Shown here: piece after piece, positions 26,546 to 34,446 of the stretch
How the letters are laid out: each line of letters starts with the position of its first letter
How positions within the stretch are numbered: position 1 is the first letter of the stretch
From: Syntrophobacterales bacterium Delta_02
GTDB lineage: Bacteria; Desulfobacterota; Syntrophorhabdia; Syntrophorhabdales; Syntrophorhabdaceae
Direction: 5' to 3'
DNA: 60,251 bases
NCBI GenBank assembly: GCA_001603955.1
Contig: LVAA01000020.1
Span: forward strand, 1-60,251
Notes under the pieces: generated by a model
What the model was told of the DNA's origin: nothing
The model's input: only the letters and a program-made list of their open reading frames with translations
The model's database searches: none
Position numbers and translations under genes: made by a program

Positions 26546-28024
26546 CTAATGCTGTCCGCCTCCCGAGGCGTCCTTCAGTTGATCAAGCACCCTGTCGAGA
26601 TTGAAGGAGGCAGGTTTCTGACGGGGTGGGAATTCCTTGAAAGACTGGATCTGCTGAGCAACGAGCGCCTGTGCCCCGTAGAGCAGGTATGCGTGGCTGA
26701 TCATCCAGTCGTAGTATGTGTTTGAATTCTGGTCGGCCCGCTCGAAAGGGTCGCGTCGCAGATTGAACATCTTGGGGATCCTGAGGTGGACGAAGGGTTC
26801 CGACCAGCAGGCAAGCTGCTTGGCCCGCTGTTCCATGAAGACAAGCTTCCAGTCGCTGTAACGCACGGCAACGAGCTGGCCGTCGTCATCGATGTAGATG
26901 AAGGACTCCCGGGGGCTCTCCTTGACCTGACCGGTGAAGTAAGGGAGCATATTTTGGCCGTCTATGCAGACCTTGAAGGTTTTCGCGCCCGCCTTGTGAC
27001 CCTTGAGAAGCTTCGCCTTGATGTCGGTTTCGCCGGCGGCTGCGAGCAAGGTCGGCAGCCAGTCCTGGTGGGAGACGATGCCGTTGAGCATGATGCCCGC
27101 CTTGATCCTGGCGGGCCAGCGCACGAATGCCGGGACGCGCCAGCCTCCTTCCCAGTTCGTGTTCTTCTCGGACCGGAAGGGGGTGATCGCGCCGTCGGGC
27201 CAGGCGTTGTAGTGAGGGCCATTGTCTGTTGAATACATGACGATGGTGTTGTCTGCTATGCCCAGCTCGTCGAGCTTTGCGAGCATCCTGCCGACGTTCT
27301 CGTCATGGGCGACCATCACGTCGTTGTAGAAACCCTGACCGCTTTTCCCTTCGTGCTTTTCGGCGCGGTGTGTCCGGAAGTGCATCGCCGTCGTATTGTA
27401 CCAGAGAAAGAACGGTTTGCCCGTCTTGTGGGTATCGGCAATGAACCGCAGGGCGTGTTCCGTGATCTCATCGTCGACGGTCTCCATCCTCTTCTTCGTG
27501 AGCGGTCCCGTATCTTCGATGCGGCCGTCAGCGTAACTGTGGATCACGCCCCTCGGCCCGAAACGTTTCTTGAACTCAGGGTCCTTCGGGTAATCGGGGT
27601 CTTCCGGTTCCTCCTCGGCATTGAGGTGGTAGAGGTTGCCGAAGAACTCGTCGAAACCGTGATTCGTAGGCAGGAACTCGTCCTTGTCCCCCAGGTGGTT
27701 CTTCCCGAACTGACCTGTTGCATACCCCAGGGGCTTGAGGAGTTCCGCGATGGTCGGGTCCTTGTCCGACAGACCGATGTCGGCCCCCGGCATCCCAACC
27801 TTGGTGAGTCCCGTGCGAACAGGGTTCTGCCCGGTGATGAAAGCTGCCCGCCCTGCGGTGCAGCTCTGCTGTCCGTAGTAATCGGTGAAGGCGATACCTT
27901 CATTGGCGATGCGGTCGATGTTTGGTGTCCGGTAGCCCATCTGGCCCCGGTTGTTGTAGCTGATGTTCCACCAGCCGATGTCATCGCCCCACAGGATAAG
28001 AATGTTCGGTTGTTTCTCGGCCAT
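26546..28024 (-). CDS. Cys-type arylsulfatase (short form)
   Basis: 492 residues. The N-terminal metal-site stretch is PNILILWGDDIGWWNIS, and the formylglycine motif is Cys55-Thr-Ala-Gly-Arg59 (QQSCTAGRAAFITG), the Cys-x-Ala-x-Arg variant. FGKNHLGDKDEFLPTNHGFD and MYSTDNGPHYNAWPDG add further metal/sulfate-site residues. It belongs to a different sulfatase subfamily from the 791-residue enzyme in this block. No signal peptide is present, consistent with cytosolic maturation by the adjacent radical SAM enzyme, 21 bases upstream. GGAGGAATAA precedes the start. Substrate unknown. Confidence 0.92.
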   Translation of the reverse strand: MAEKQPNILILWGDDIGWWNISYNNRGQMGYRTPNIDRIANEGIAFTDYYGQQSCTAGRAAFITGQNPVRTGLTKVGMPGADIGLSDKDPTIAELLKPLGYATGQFGKNHLGDKDEFLPTNHGFDEFFGNLYHLNAEEEPEDPDYPKDPEFKKRFGPRGVIHSYADGRIEDTGPLTKKRMETVDDEITEHALRFIADTHKTGKPFFLWYNTTAMHFRTHRAEKHEGKSGQGFYNDVMVAHDENVGRMLAKLDELGIADNTIVMYSTDNGPHYNAWPDGAITPFRSEKNTNWEGGWRVPAFVRWPARIKAGIMLNGIVSHQDWLPTLLAAAGETDIKAKLLKGHKAGAKTFKVCIDGQNMLPYFTGQVKESPRESFIYIDDDGQLVAVRYSDWKLVFMEQRAKQLACWSEPFVHLRIPKMFNLRRDPFERADQNSNTYYDWMISHAYLLYGAQALVAQQIQSFKEFPPRQKPASFNLDRVLDQLKDASGGGQH

Positions 28025-28045
28025 TTATTCCTCCTTGTTTGTTTT

Positions 28046-29281
28046 CTAAAGTTCTCCGCGTGCAATTATCGGGTGTGTGAATCCCTTCTCATTGTGAAGA
28101 ACGTTCATAACCTCCCCTGCGCGCCGGCCGCGCCTGATCAATTCCGCCATTGCAGTCATGTGCCTGTCCGCGTGACGAAAGAAGGCCCTGTACCCCTCGC
28201 AAAGGTAGTTGAGCGGTGGTCCGCCATGGGGGGCCTCGACAAGCCGGTTCTTCGGGCATTCGCCGTTGCATACGGACAGGAACCGGCATTGCCGGCAGTA
28301 CCATGAGAGTGTTGCCATCTTGTCCCGCCCGAACTTTCTCTGCTTTGCCGAGGCCGCAAGTTCGATCATCGGGGTATCCATGATGTTGCCGAGGAGATGA
28401 TCGGGTTCCACGAAGTGGTCGCAGGAATAGAGGTCGCCGTTGTGTTCCAGGGCCATCCCGAGACCGCAGGTGCGTCCGAATATACAGACCGTTCCGGCCA
28501 TACCGAGCCAACCCGCCAAAGCCCCATCGAAATTCAGAACGAAGGTCCGGCCCACATCACGCCTCACCCACTCGTCGAAGACCGCAACGAGGAATCGACC
28601 CCACTGGTCCGGCCTGACCGAGCGGTCCGTGACCATGCTGCCTTTCTGGAAACCGGTCTCGTTATCGCGCTCGACGATGGGGATGAACTGGATGTACCTG
28701 GCCCCGAGTTTGTCCCGGAAGAAGCGGTACACCTTCAGGGGGTGGTCGGCGTTCTTGCTGTTAACGGTGCAGAGGACGTTGAACTCCACCCTGTGTTTCT
28801 GGAGGAGTCTGGCTCCGCGCATGACCCGGTCAAAAGTCCCGTGCCCTGCCCTATCCTTTCTGTAGAGGTCGTGGAGATCTCCCGGACCGTCGAGACTGAG
28901 ACCGACGAGAAAGTTGTTGCGGCGAAAGAGGCTGCACCAGTCGTCATTGAGGAGAACGCCGTTGGTCTGGAAGGTGTTTTCGATGCGGGTACCCGGGCAT
29001 GCATAGTGCTTTTGAAGCTCAAGGGAACGCCTGAAGAACTCGAGGCCCATGAGGGTCGGCTCTCCTCCCTGCCAGGCGACGGTCACCGAGGGAACCTGGT
29101 GGGCCTCAAAAAGCTGCCGGATGTAGGCTTCATGGACCTCGTCGGACATCCGGAAATCGCTGCCCGGATAAAGCGTTGCCTTCTTGAGAAAGAAGCAGTA
29201 ATCGCAGTGCAGGTTGCAGTCGGATCCTGAAGGTTTTGCCATGATGTGGAAAGCCCTCGGGGTGTTGTTATTGAGATTCAT
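28046..29281 (-). CDS. Anaerobic sulfatase-maturating enzyme (radical SAM/SPASM)
   Basis: 411 residues. The opening HIMAKPSGSDCNLHCDYCFF holds C22-x3-C26-x2-C29, and VTVAWQGGEPTLMGLEFFRR and IENTFQTNGVLLNDDWCSLF follow the anSME pattern. The C-terminal SPASM cysteines include CRQCRFLSVCNGECPKNR. Such enzymes oxidise Cys or Ser in nascent sulfatases to formylglycine using two auxiliary Fe-S clusters, without oxygen, which fits this anaerobe. It is the first gene of the sulfatase run in transcription order. It should activate both Cys-type sulfatases here. AAAGAAATATG-type upstream sequence is AGGCAAAG, a modest ribosome-binding site. Confidence 0.93.
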   Translation of the reverse strand: MNLNNNTPRAFHIMAKPSGSDCNLHCDYCFFLKKATLYPGSDFRMSDEVHEAYIRQLFEAHQVPSVTVAWQGGEPTLMGLEFFRRSLELQKHYACPGTRIENTFQTNGVLLNDDWCSLFRRNNFLVGLSLDGPGDLHDLYRKDRAGHGTFDRVMRGARLLQKHRVEFNVLCTVNSKNADHPLKVYRFFRDKLGARYIQFIPIVERDNETGFQKGSMVTDRSVRPDQWGRFLVAVFDEWVRRDVGRTFVLNFDGALAGWLGMAGTVCIFGRTCGLGMALEHNGDLYSCDHFVEPDHLLGNIMDTPMIELAASAKQRKFGRDKMATLSWYCRQCRFLSVCNGECPKNRLVEAPHGGPPLNYLCEGYRAFFRHADRHMTAMAELIRRGRRAGEVMNVLHNEKGFTHPIIARGEL

Positions 29282-29401
29282 ATTTCTTTGCCTCCCTTGA
29301 TGAAAATTCCGTTCGGACAGGATTCAACGATGCCATGCACGTTAAAGAACGGGCCCTCGCGGCCAGGAGCGGAGAATACCGGCCAGGTGAAGGAAAATGT
29401 C

Positions 29402-29833
29402 CTAGAAGATACCTGTGTGCACGAAGGCGCTCACGACGGCCAGTAAACCGACTATGGTGATCAGGATCGCTACTATGAGCACGGGCAACGAGGAGGAGAT
29501 ACTGGTGCCGCCCATCTCCTTCATTTCACGGATATATCGAAAATGTTGCCAGGTGGCTACTATGAGAGATAATGTCCCGAGAATGATGAGGGTGACGCCG
29601 AGATTCCTCGCCCCGGTCCCGCGGCGGTGGATATCCAGGGTTTTCGACTCCTCCAGGTACTGGAAGAACTTGAAGATGGTGAAGCCGAAGCTGATCATCG
29701 AGAAGGCGGTCCGGATCCAGGCCATGAGCGTCCGGTCGTGGGCGAGACGCGTCCTCTCCAATGCAAGTTCGTCGGAGCTCAAGGGCTTTCGTTTATCCTG
29801 AGTGGGAGGAACCGCGTTTTCCACCACGATCAT
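29402..29833 (-). CDS. DUF202/YidH-like small membrane protein
   Basis: I begin at the ATG at 29833; a longer reading frame to 29884 has no better signal. 143 residues. The block LALERTRLAHDRTLMAWIRT followed by AFSMISFGFTIFKFFQ is the DUF202 signature. Two more helices follow (NLGVTLIILGTLSLIVATW and LPVLIVAILITIVGLLAVVS). Function unknown; small membrane proteins of this type are common in stress-linked clusters. It is 120 bases from the maturase gene, and it may belong to the same block. Confidence 0.8.
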   Translation of the reverse strand: MIVVENAVPPTQDKRKPLSSDELALERTRLAHDRTLMAWIRTAFSMISFGFTIFKFFQYLEESKTLDIHRRGTGARNLGVTLIILGTLSLIVATWQHFRYIREMKEMGGTSISSSLPVLIVAILITIVGLLAVVSAFVHTGIF

Positions 29834-30014
29834 CACCTTCCCATGGTCTCTTTCGGGTAACCGGTACAGGCAGCAGCAAACCATCGAGCGCGAAAGCTTC
29901 GGGCAGGCTACCGCCCCTGGAGAGCACGGATCTCTTTCCCAAAAAGCCCGTCATCATGGCCTCGCGTAGTGCGCGATCGGCAAGCCGCTGTGATCGGCAC
30001 AGACGGCTTGTTTC

Positions 30015-30317
30015 TCACGCGCCCCAATCCTGCGTCGAAATGGACTCGACTATCCTGAGGTCCTGCAGTTTCCCCAGCGTGTCCACTACGCCCATCAGCG
30101 CGTGGAACCGGTCGCTGTTCATGTATTCCACGAGCGCATCCTCCGAGTCCCACCGTTCCATCCAGAGAAAACAGTTCGGTATCGTCACGTTTTCGAGGAG
30201 GACCAGTTCGACGCACTGGATGCGGTTATTTCGGGTGCGGGAGAATGTCTCGAAGGATTCAAGGAATTCCCTCCTCTTCTCATTTCCTATCTGGATGCTT
30301 ATCTCGAGGCCTATCAT
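30015..30317 (-). CDS. ABM-domain (antibiotic biosynthesis monooxygenase-like) small protein
   Basis: Start at ATG 30317; 100 residues. The ferredoxin-like ABM fold is shown by MIGLEISIQIGNEKRREFLE, then QCVELVLLENVTIPNCFLWM and ERWDSEDALVEYMNSDRFHA. Members act as small monooxygenases, haem degraders or quinol-binding proteins, and oxygen use is doubtful in an anaerobe. The in-frame extension to 30425 has no family match. It is a single gene with an open upstream region. Confidence 0.72.
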   Translation of the reverse strand: MIGLEISIQIGNEKRREFLESFETFSRTRNNRIQCVELVLLENVTIPNCFLWMERWDSEDALVEYMNSDRFHALMGVVDTLGKLQDLRIVESISTQDWGA

Positions 30318-30667
30318 CTGAACCACCCGCACCGGTCTTGGGTACACACCCCCCTTTCCACACAAAGGGGTCTTACTTCTATGGTATATTGCTGTCCCAT
30401 CTGTGTCTGTCGTGAAATCAGGCATTGTTGTGTAGCGTTTTTTTGCAGGGAGATTGTCGCATTACCAGTGACATATGGGTGAGGGGGTCATCCCTCGAGG
30501 GAAACATCAACGCAGAGAGAAGTTCTTAAGGTTGTATGCGCGGTCAGTCATCCCCACACTTTAAGCCTGGGCATCCCGTTCTGAAAGCGCGGTAAGATAC
30601 TGAGGAGCCGGGGGACAAGTGATGTTGTGTACTGCTGGGGGCCGACGGCGAGCGTAAGGGGCGGACG

Positions 30668-30695
30668 AAAAAAGGTCCCGGGAGTTCCCGGGACC
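30668..30695 (-). terminator. Rho-independent terminator after tRNA-fMet
   Basis: GGTCCCGGGA and TCCCGGGACC make a 10-bp stem with a two-base spacer; on the minus strand it is followed by TTTTTT. It begins about 11 bases after the tRNA CCA end. Confidence 0.8.
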
Positions 30696-30705
30696 CTGTT
30701 CTCTT

Positions 30706-30782
<77 letters not shown>

Positions 30783-30794
30783 GTCGAATGCAAT

Positions 30795-30823
30795 ACTGTA
30801 TAGGAAAAAGGCCACAAAGTCAA
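30795..30823 (-). promoter_or_regulatory. Promoter of tRNA-fMet
   Basis: TTGACT (30823-30818), 17-base spacer, TACAGT (30800-30795), all on the minus strand. The distance from the -10 box to the mature 5' end is 12 bases, as expected for a tRNA gene. Confidence 0.55.
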
Positions 30824-30903
30824 GGCCTAAAGCCCCGAGGAGGTCTTGCCGTCAAGACGCGCGAAGGTTAGAATTGGTAGAAAGAGACCTTGAGGAGGCC
30901 GTG

Positions 30904-31179
30904 ATGGGATCAGAACGTGTCGTGTCTTCAGCGATTGTTGTTCTCCTGTTTTTCCTTGGGGCAGTCCTTGTCGGGGCCGCGGATTCCGGGGAGGCCCGGA
31001 GGTTGTTCGAGAGGAAGTGCAGTACGTGCCACAGCATCGAGAGACCGAAGTCGCAGGGTAAAACAAAAACCGGATGGCAGGCAACGGTGCTCAGAATGAA
31101 GAGGCACGGTGCCCGCCTTTCCGACGGGGATGCGGCGGCCATAGTGGACTATCTGGCCAGGACCTATCCGAAGAAATAA
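30904..31179 (+). CDS. Small periplasmic c-type cytochrome
   Basis: Start at ATG 30904, after GAGGAGGCCGTG; 91 residues. A signal peptide (VVSSAIVVLLFFLGAVLVGA) leads to a short domain with one haem motif, Cys39-x2-Cys42-His43 (KCSTCH), and a possible axial Met in the VLRMKRH stretch. The mature protein is about 65 residues, near the lower limit for a monohaem cytochrome c. Its redox partner is unknown. It is convergent with the site-2 protease gene, four bases apart. Confidence 0.85.
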   Translation: MGSERVVSSAIVVLLFFLGAVLVGAADSGEARRLFERKCSTCHSIERPKSQGKTKTGWQATVLRMKRHGARLSDGDAAAIVDYLARTYPKK

Positions 31180-31183
31180 ACGC

Positions 31184-31807
31184 CTAGGGTATGAACAACC
31201 GGATGATGGATATGATGATGCCCTGGAACAGGGAGATGACGGGGTTGAGTGCGCCCAAATAGAGAAGGCCGAGTATGATAAACATCCCGAAGGGCTCGAG
31301 GCGTTCCAGTTGATACCTGAGTTCGCCGGGCAGGAACCCCATGAGTATCTTGGATCCGTCGAGAGGAGGTATGGGGATGAGGTTGAAAGCGGCGAGCATT
31401 ATGTTCACCCGGGCCGTGAAATAGAGCATTGTATGGAAGGAACCGAGATCGTAATTCTGGGTGAGGCGCATGAGGAGGAAAGCAATGAAGGCGAGGATGG
31501 TGTTTGCCGTGATGCCGGCGGCAGACACGAAGATCATGCCCTTTCGGAGGTCGCGCAGGTTGAGGAAATTGACGGGCACAGGTTTTGCCCACCCGAAACC
31601 GAAGATCAGAAGCGCGATGGTGCCGAAAGGATCGAGATGTTTTCTGGGGTCCAGGGAAAGTCTTCCCAGCCATTTTGCCGTGGGATCTCCCATCCTGTAC
31701 GCCACCCATCCGTGCGCCAGTTCGTGAATGATGATGGAGTACAGGAGGGGGATGACGAGAAGAAGAAACGTCAGGGGGTCGCGAAAGAGAAGTTGGATAA
31801 GTCCCAT
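31184..31807 (-). CDS. Site-2 protease family membrane metallopeptidase (M50)
   Basis: Start at ATG 31807, the first codon of the membrane domain; the longer open frame extends through a promoter region. 207 residues. HELAH gives HExxH, and NLIPIPPLDGSK supplies the third ligand (Asp). FGFGWAKPVPVNFLNLRD is typical of the short bacterial M50 group. About five membrane segments. These proteins cut substrates inside the membrane, but this short group lacks the PDZ domain, and substrates are unknown. On the minus strand a perfect TATAAT lies at 31892-31887. Confidence 0.88.
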   Translation of the reverse strand: MGLIQLLFRDPLTFLLLVIPLLYSIIIHELAHGWVAYRMGDPTAKWLGRLSLDPRKHLDPFGTIALLIFGFGWAKPVPVNFLNLRDLRKGMIFVSAAGITANTILAFIAFLLMRLTQNYDLGSFHTMLYFTARVNIMLAAFNLIPIPPLDGSKILMGFLPGELRYQLERLEPFGMFIILGLLYLGALNPVISLFQGIIISIIRLFIP

Positions 31808-31901
31808 GGTGAAGTGAGATACAATATTCCACAGATGGCCGGGGATTGCAAATAAATTTGAGAAGTATCTACAGATAATCTGTTCTATTATAACAAGATA
31901 T

Positions 31902-31930
31902 TTGACAAAAATCGGGTGCCATGATAATAA
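31902..31930 (+). promoter_or_regulatory. Promoter-like TTGACA/TAATAA for the cyclase gene
   Basis: TTGACA (31902-31907) and TAATAA (31925-31930) are 17 bases apart. A better hexamer, GATAAT (31923-31928), gives only 15 bases. About 60 bases precede the ATG at 31991. Confidence 0.4.
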
Positions 31931-31990
31931 GAGATTTGTTTGCCGTGTGCGAAACAGGAATACAGATCCAGGTACGGGGAAAGCCAGGTA

Positions 31991-34024
31991 ATGAGCACCG
32001 ATCCAGAAAAAGATGCTGGATCCAGCATCACTCGGAAGGATATTTTTCGCGATGCGCCTGATTTTGAAGTAGCCGACGCCTTCGGCGTCACCCTCGCCCT
32101 GCGGTTTCGGAACTTCATGATCCGGCATCTCGAGCTGGTCTTCGTCCTGCTCATCGCCATACTCGTTTGCGCGATTTTCTTCATTCTTCCTTACAGGTTC
32201 GCCTTTCTCAACCTCTTCTACCTCCCTGTCCTTCTGGCCGCGTACATCCTGGGAAAACGCAAGGCCTTCTACGCATCCCTCAATATAATTGTTATCGTGG
32301 GCGTTACGGCGATAATCAGGCCTGAATGGTTCGCGGTGGGGGGCAATGTTACCAGCACACTCATCATGATAATCATCTGGGGTGGTTTTCTCGTCCTCAC
32401 CAGCGCCGGCATAGGGTCACTGCAGGAGAAGCTCGCGAAGGGTTTCGAGGAAACGAGGCGGCTTTACGAGGAATTGAAGCGCAGCCGCGTGGCCGAGGAG
32501 ATGAAGGAGAAGGTCGAGAAAACGCTCTACACCACCATGGACCCCGTCGTGGCGAAGCTGGCCACGGAAGGGAAACTCCGGATAGAGAAGCGCGAGATCA
32601 GCATCATGTTTTGCGATCTCACGGACTTCACCGCCTATTCCGATCAGAACCCCCCCGACATCGTCCTTGACGAACTGAACCGTTTCATCGGCTCCATCGA
32701 GCCCGTGATAGAGCTCTTTCGCGGGCACATAGACAAGTACATGGGAGACGGTGTCATGGTCGAGTTCGGCGCGCCCATCGATTACGCCCAGCACGCCCTC
32801 ATGGCCGTCCTGGCGGCAATAAAGATGCAGGAGAGGATTAGGGACATCGGGCTTCCCTGGAAGATGCGTATCGGGATCGCGACGGGATACACTATCGTGG
32901 GAATGATGGGTGTACACCGGCAGGCGTACAGCGCCATAGGCGACCGTGTGAACGTGGCGAAGCGCCTCGAGGAGATCTGCGAGCCCGAACGAATTTACGT
33001 GGACGAGTATACGTATACCTTCGTCGAACCGTTCGTGAACGTGAAGAAACTGCGCAACATGGGATACAGCCGCCAGAGCGACAAGGCCCTCCTGGAGGAA
33101 CTGAGGGTCCTCGAGCACAACCTGGCCGAGGAAGGAGAGAGCGCGGAGCTTCTCTACCAGATGGGGAAGGCACACTTCGGCCTTCATGATGCCTCCGCGG
33201 CCATTGTTTGTTTTGAGCGTGCCCTGGCGCTCGACCCCGATTCCACTGACCTGAGGCTTGCCTACGCCGACGCCAACCTCAAGAAGGACGAGTTTGAAAA
33301 GTTCCAGCTCAAGGGCAAGCTTCACAAGATCGCCGTCTACGAGGTCAAGAATATAAAGAGCCGATGGCACGATCACACCGTTATCCCCCGGGCCCTATCG
33401 GAGCGGTACAGGGATGCGGAGGCCGGGGTCAAGGTGCCGGTGGACCTTGTCCTTGCCGTCGAGTCTCTGGACGGTTCCATAGGGCGCGGGCTTCTCGTGG
33501 GAATGCTTTCCTACGCGCTGGCGGACAGTCTCAATCTCAACGAGGACCTGAAGGGGACCATATTACAGGCGGGATTCCTTCAGGACATAGGTAAGGAGGC
33601 CATACCCCACCACATCCTGAACCGGCAGGCCAGCCTCACGGAACAGGAGATCAAGTTCGTGGAGAAATACGTCCTTGAAAGTGTCGCGTCCCTGAAGAGG
33701 CTTGGCTACGTCAACGGCCAGTTCCTGGAGATCGTCAAGCATCACCACGAGCTATGGAACGGCAACGGTTACCCCGACGGCCTCAAGGGCGAGGAGATAC
33801 CCATCGGCGCACGCATAACGGCGGTCGCCGAGGCATACAGCGCCATGACATCGTGGCGTCCCTACCGCGGCCCCTGGGACGTTCGCCTTGCACTAAACGA
33901 GATCAGGAAGAACACGGAGAAGGGTTTTTACGATCCCCAGGTTGTCGACGTGCTCTTCGAGATCCTCAAGTTCGACACTTCGTTTGTCAATGCCGACCAG
34001 GTCTCGTCACTGAGCAACAGGTAA
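31991..34024 (+). CDS. Membrane class III adenylate/guanylate cyclase fused to TPR and HD-GYP-like domain
   Basis: 677 residues from ATG 31991. About five hydrophobic segments (45-140), a coiled linker, then a class III cyclase catalytic domain at about 200-375 with metal Asp209 in FCDLTDF and the second Asp in YMGDGVMVEFGAP. Lys before the second site (DKYMGDG) and IGDRVNVAKRLE fit an adenylate cyclase. A TPR-like region covers about 405-470. Residues 495-665 resemble an HD-GYP domain: NGNGYPDGLKGEEIPIGARI and HHHELW are present, but the HD pair is QD (LQDIGK). So cyclase activity is likely, and cyclic di-GMP hydrolysis doubtful. The gene stands alone. Confidence 0.85.
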   Translation: MSTDPEKDAGSSITRKDIFRDAPDFEVADAFGVTLALRFRNFMIRHLELVFVLLIAILVCAIFFILPYRFAFLNLFYLPVLLAAYILGKRKAFYASLNIIVIVGVTAIIRPEWFAVGGNVTSTLIMIIIWGGFLVLTSAGIGSLQEKLAKGFEETRRLYEELKRSRVAEEMKEKVEKTLYTTMDPVVAKLATEGKLRIEKREISIMFCDLTDFTAYSDQNPPDIVLDELNRFIGSIEPVIELFRGHIDKYMGDGVMVEFGAPIDYAQHALMAVLAAIKMQERIRDIGLPWKMRIGIATGYTIVGMMGVHRQAYSAIGDRVNVAKRLEEICEPERIYVDEYTYTFVEPFVNVKKLRNMGYSRQSDKALLEELRVLEHNLAEEGESAELLYQMGKAHFGLHDASAAIVCFERALALDPDSTDLRLAYADANLKKDEFEKFQLKGKLHKIAVYEVKNIKSRWHDHTVIPRALSERYRDAEAGVKVPVDLVLAVESLDGSIGRGLLVGMLSYALADSLNLNEDLKGTILQAGFLQDIGKEAIPHHILNRQASLTEQEIKFVEKYVLESVASLKRLGYVNGQFLEIVKHHHELWNGNGYPDGLKGEEIPIGARITAVAEAYSAMTSWRPYRGPWDVRLALNEIRKNTEKGFYDPQVVDVLFEILKFDTSFVNADQVSSLSNR

Positions 34025-34446
34025 GAACTAAGGCAACGTGGCGTAAACCTCTCATCCCCAACAGGAGCATCCCAAGGACCCTGCCCTCCGAGGGGGTGGC
34101 GATATCCGCCGTACGGACAACTGTCATAAATCCCTGTGGTATCTTCCTGGCGTGTGGTGAGGACATATCTCATGTCCCTGTGAGCGTACATCGTCAATCG
34201 GGAGACATAAGGATTATGAAATAGGCTGATGGCGGGAAACGGGTGCGGAAGAACCCTTTGCCGCCGTGTCGAGGATGCCGTGTATTCCTGTGGTTCCTCG
34301 TTGTCACGGGCGCTGTCCCGTGCCTTCCCTTTCTCGCCGTGGGGCGGATCCCGCGCCGAGCCGGGGCGCGTCCGTCGAGACGGCGATGCGCGACGGAAGG
34401 TGGAGAGCGCTTCTTGCCGTCCCTCCCATTACGGCCCGGTAGGTGT
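34025..34446. other. Intergenic region of 422 bases without recognised gene
   Basis: It lies between the convergent cyclase and glmS genes. Open frames exist but show no homology or ribosome-binding site that I trust. The only structure is a short CACGGG/CCCGTG pair near 34300. I see no terminator with a U-run. Confidence 0.5.

Noticed and set aside
29885..30014. A small gene between the DUF202 and ABM genes
   Set aside because: Frames are short, without family resemblance or initiation signal.
34025..34446. A possible gene or RNA in the 422-base gap before glmS
   Set aside because: No homology, no strong ribosome-binding site, no paired structure beyond a short CACGGG repeat.
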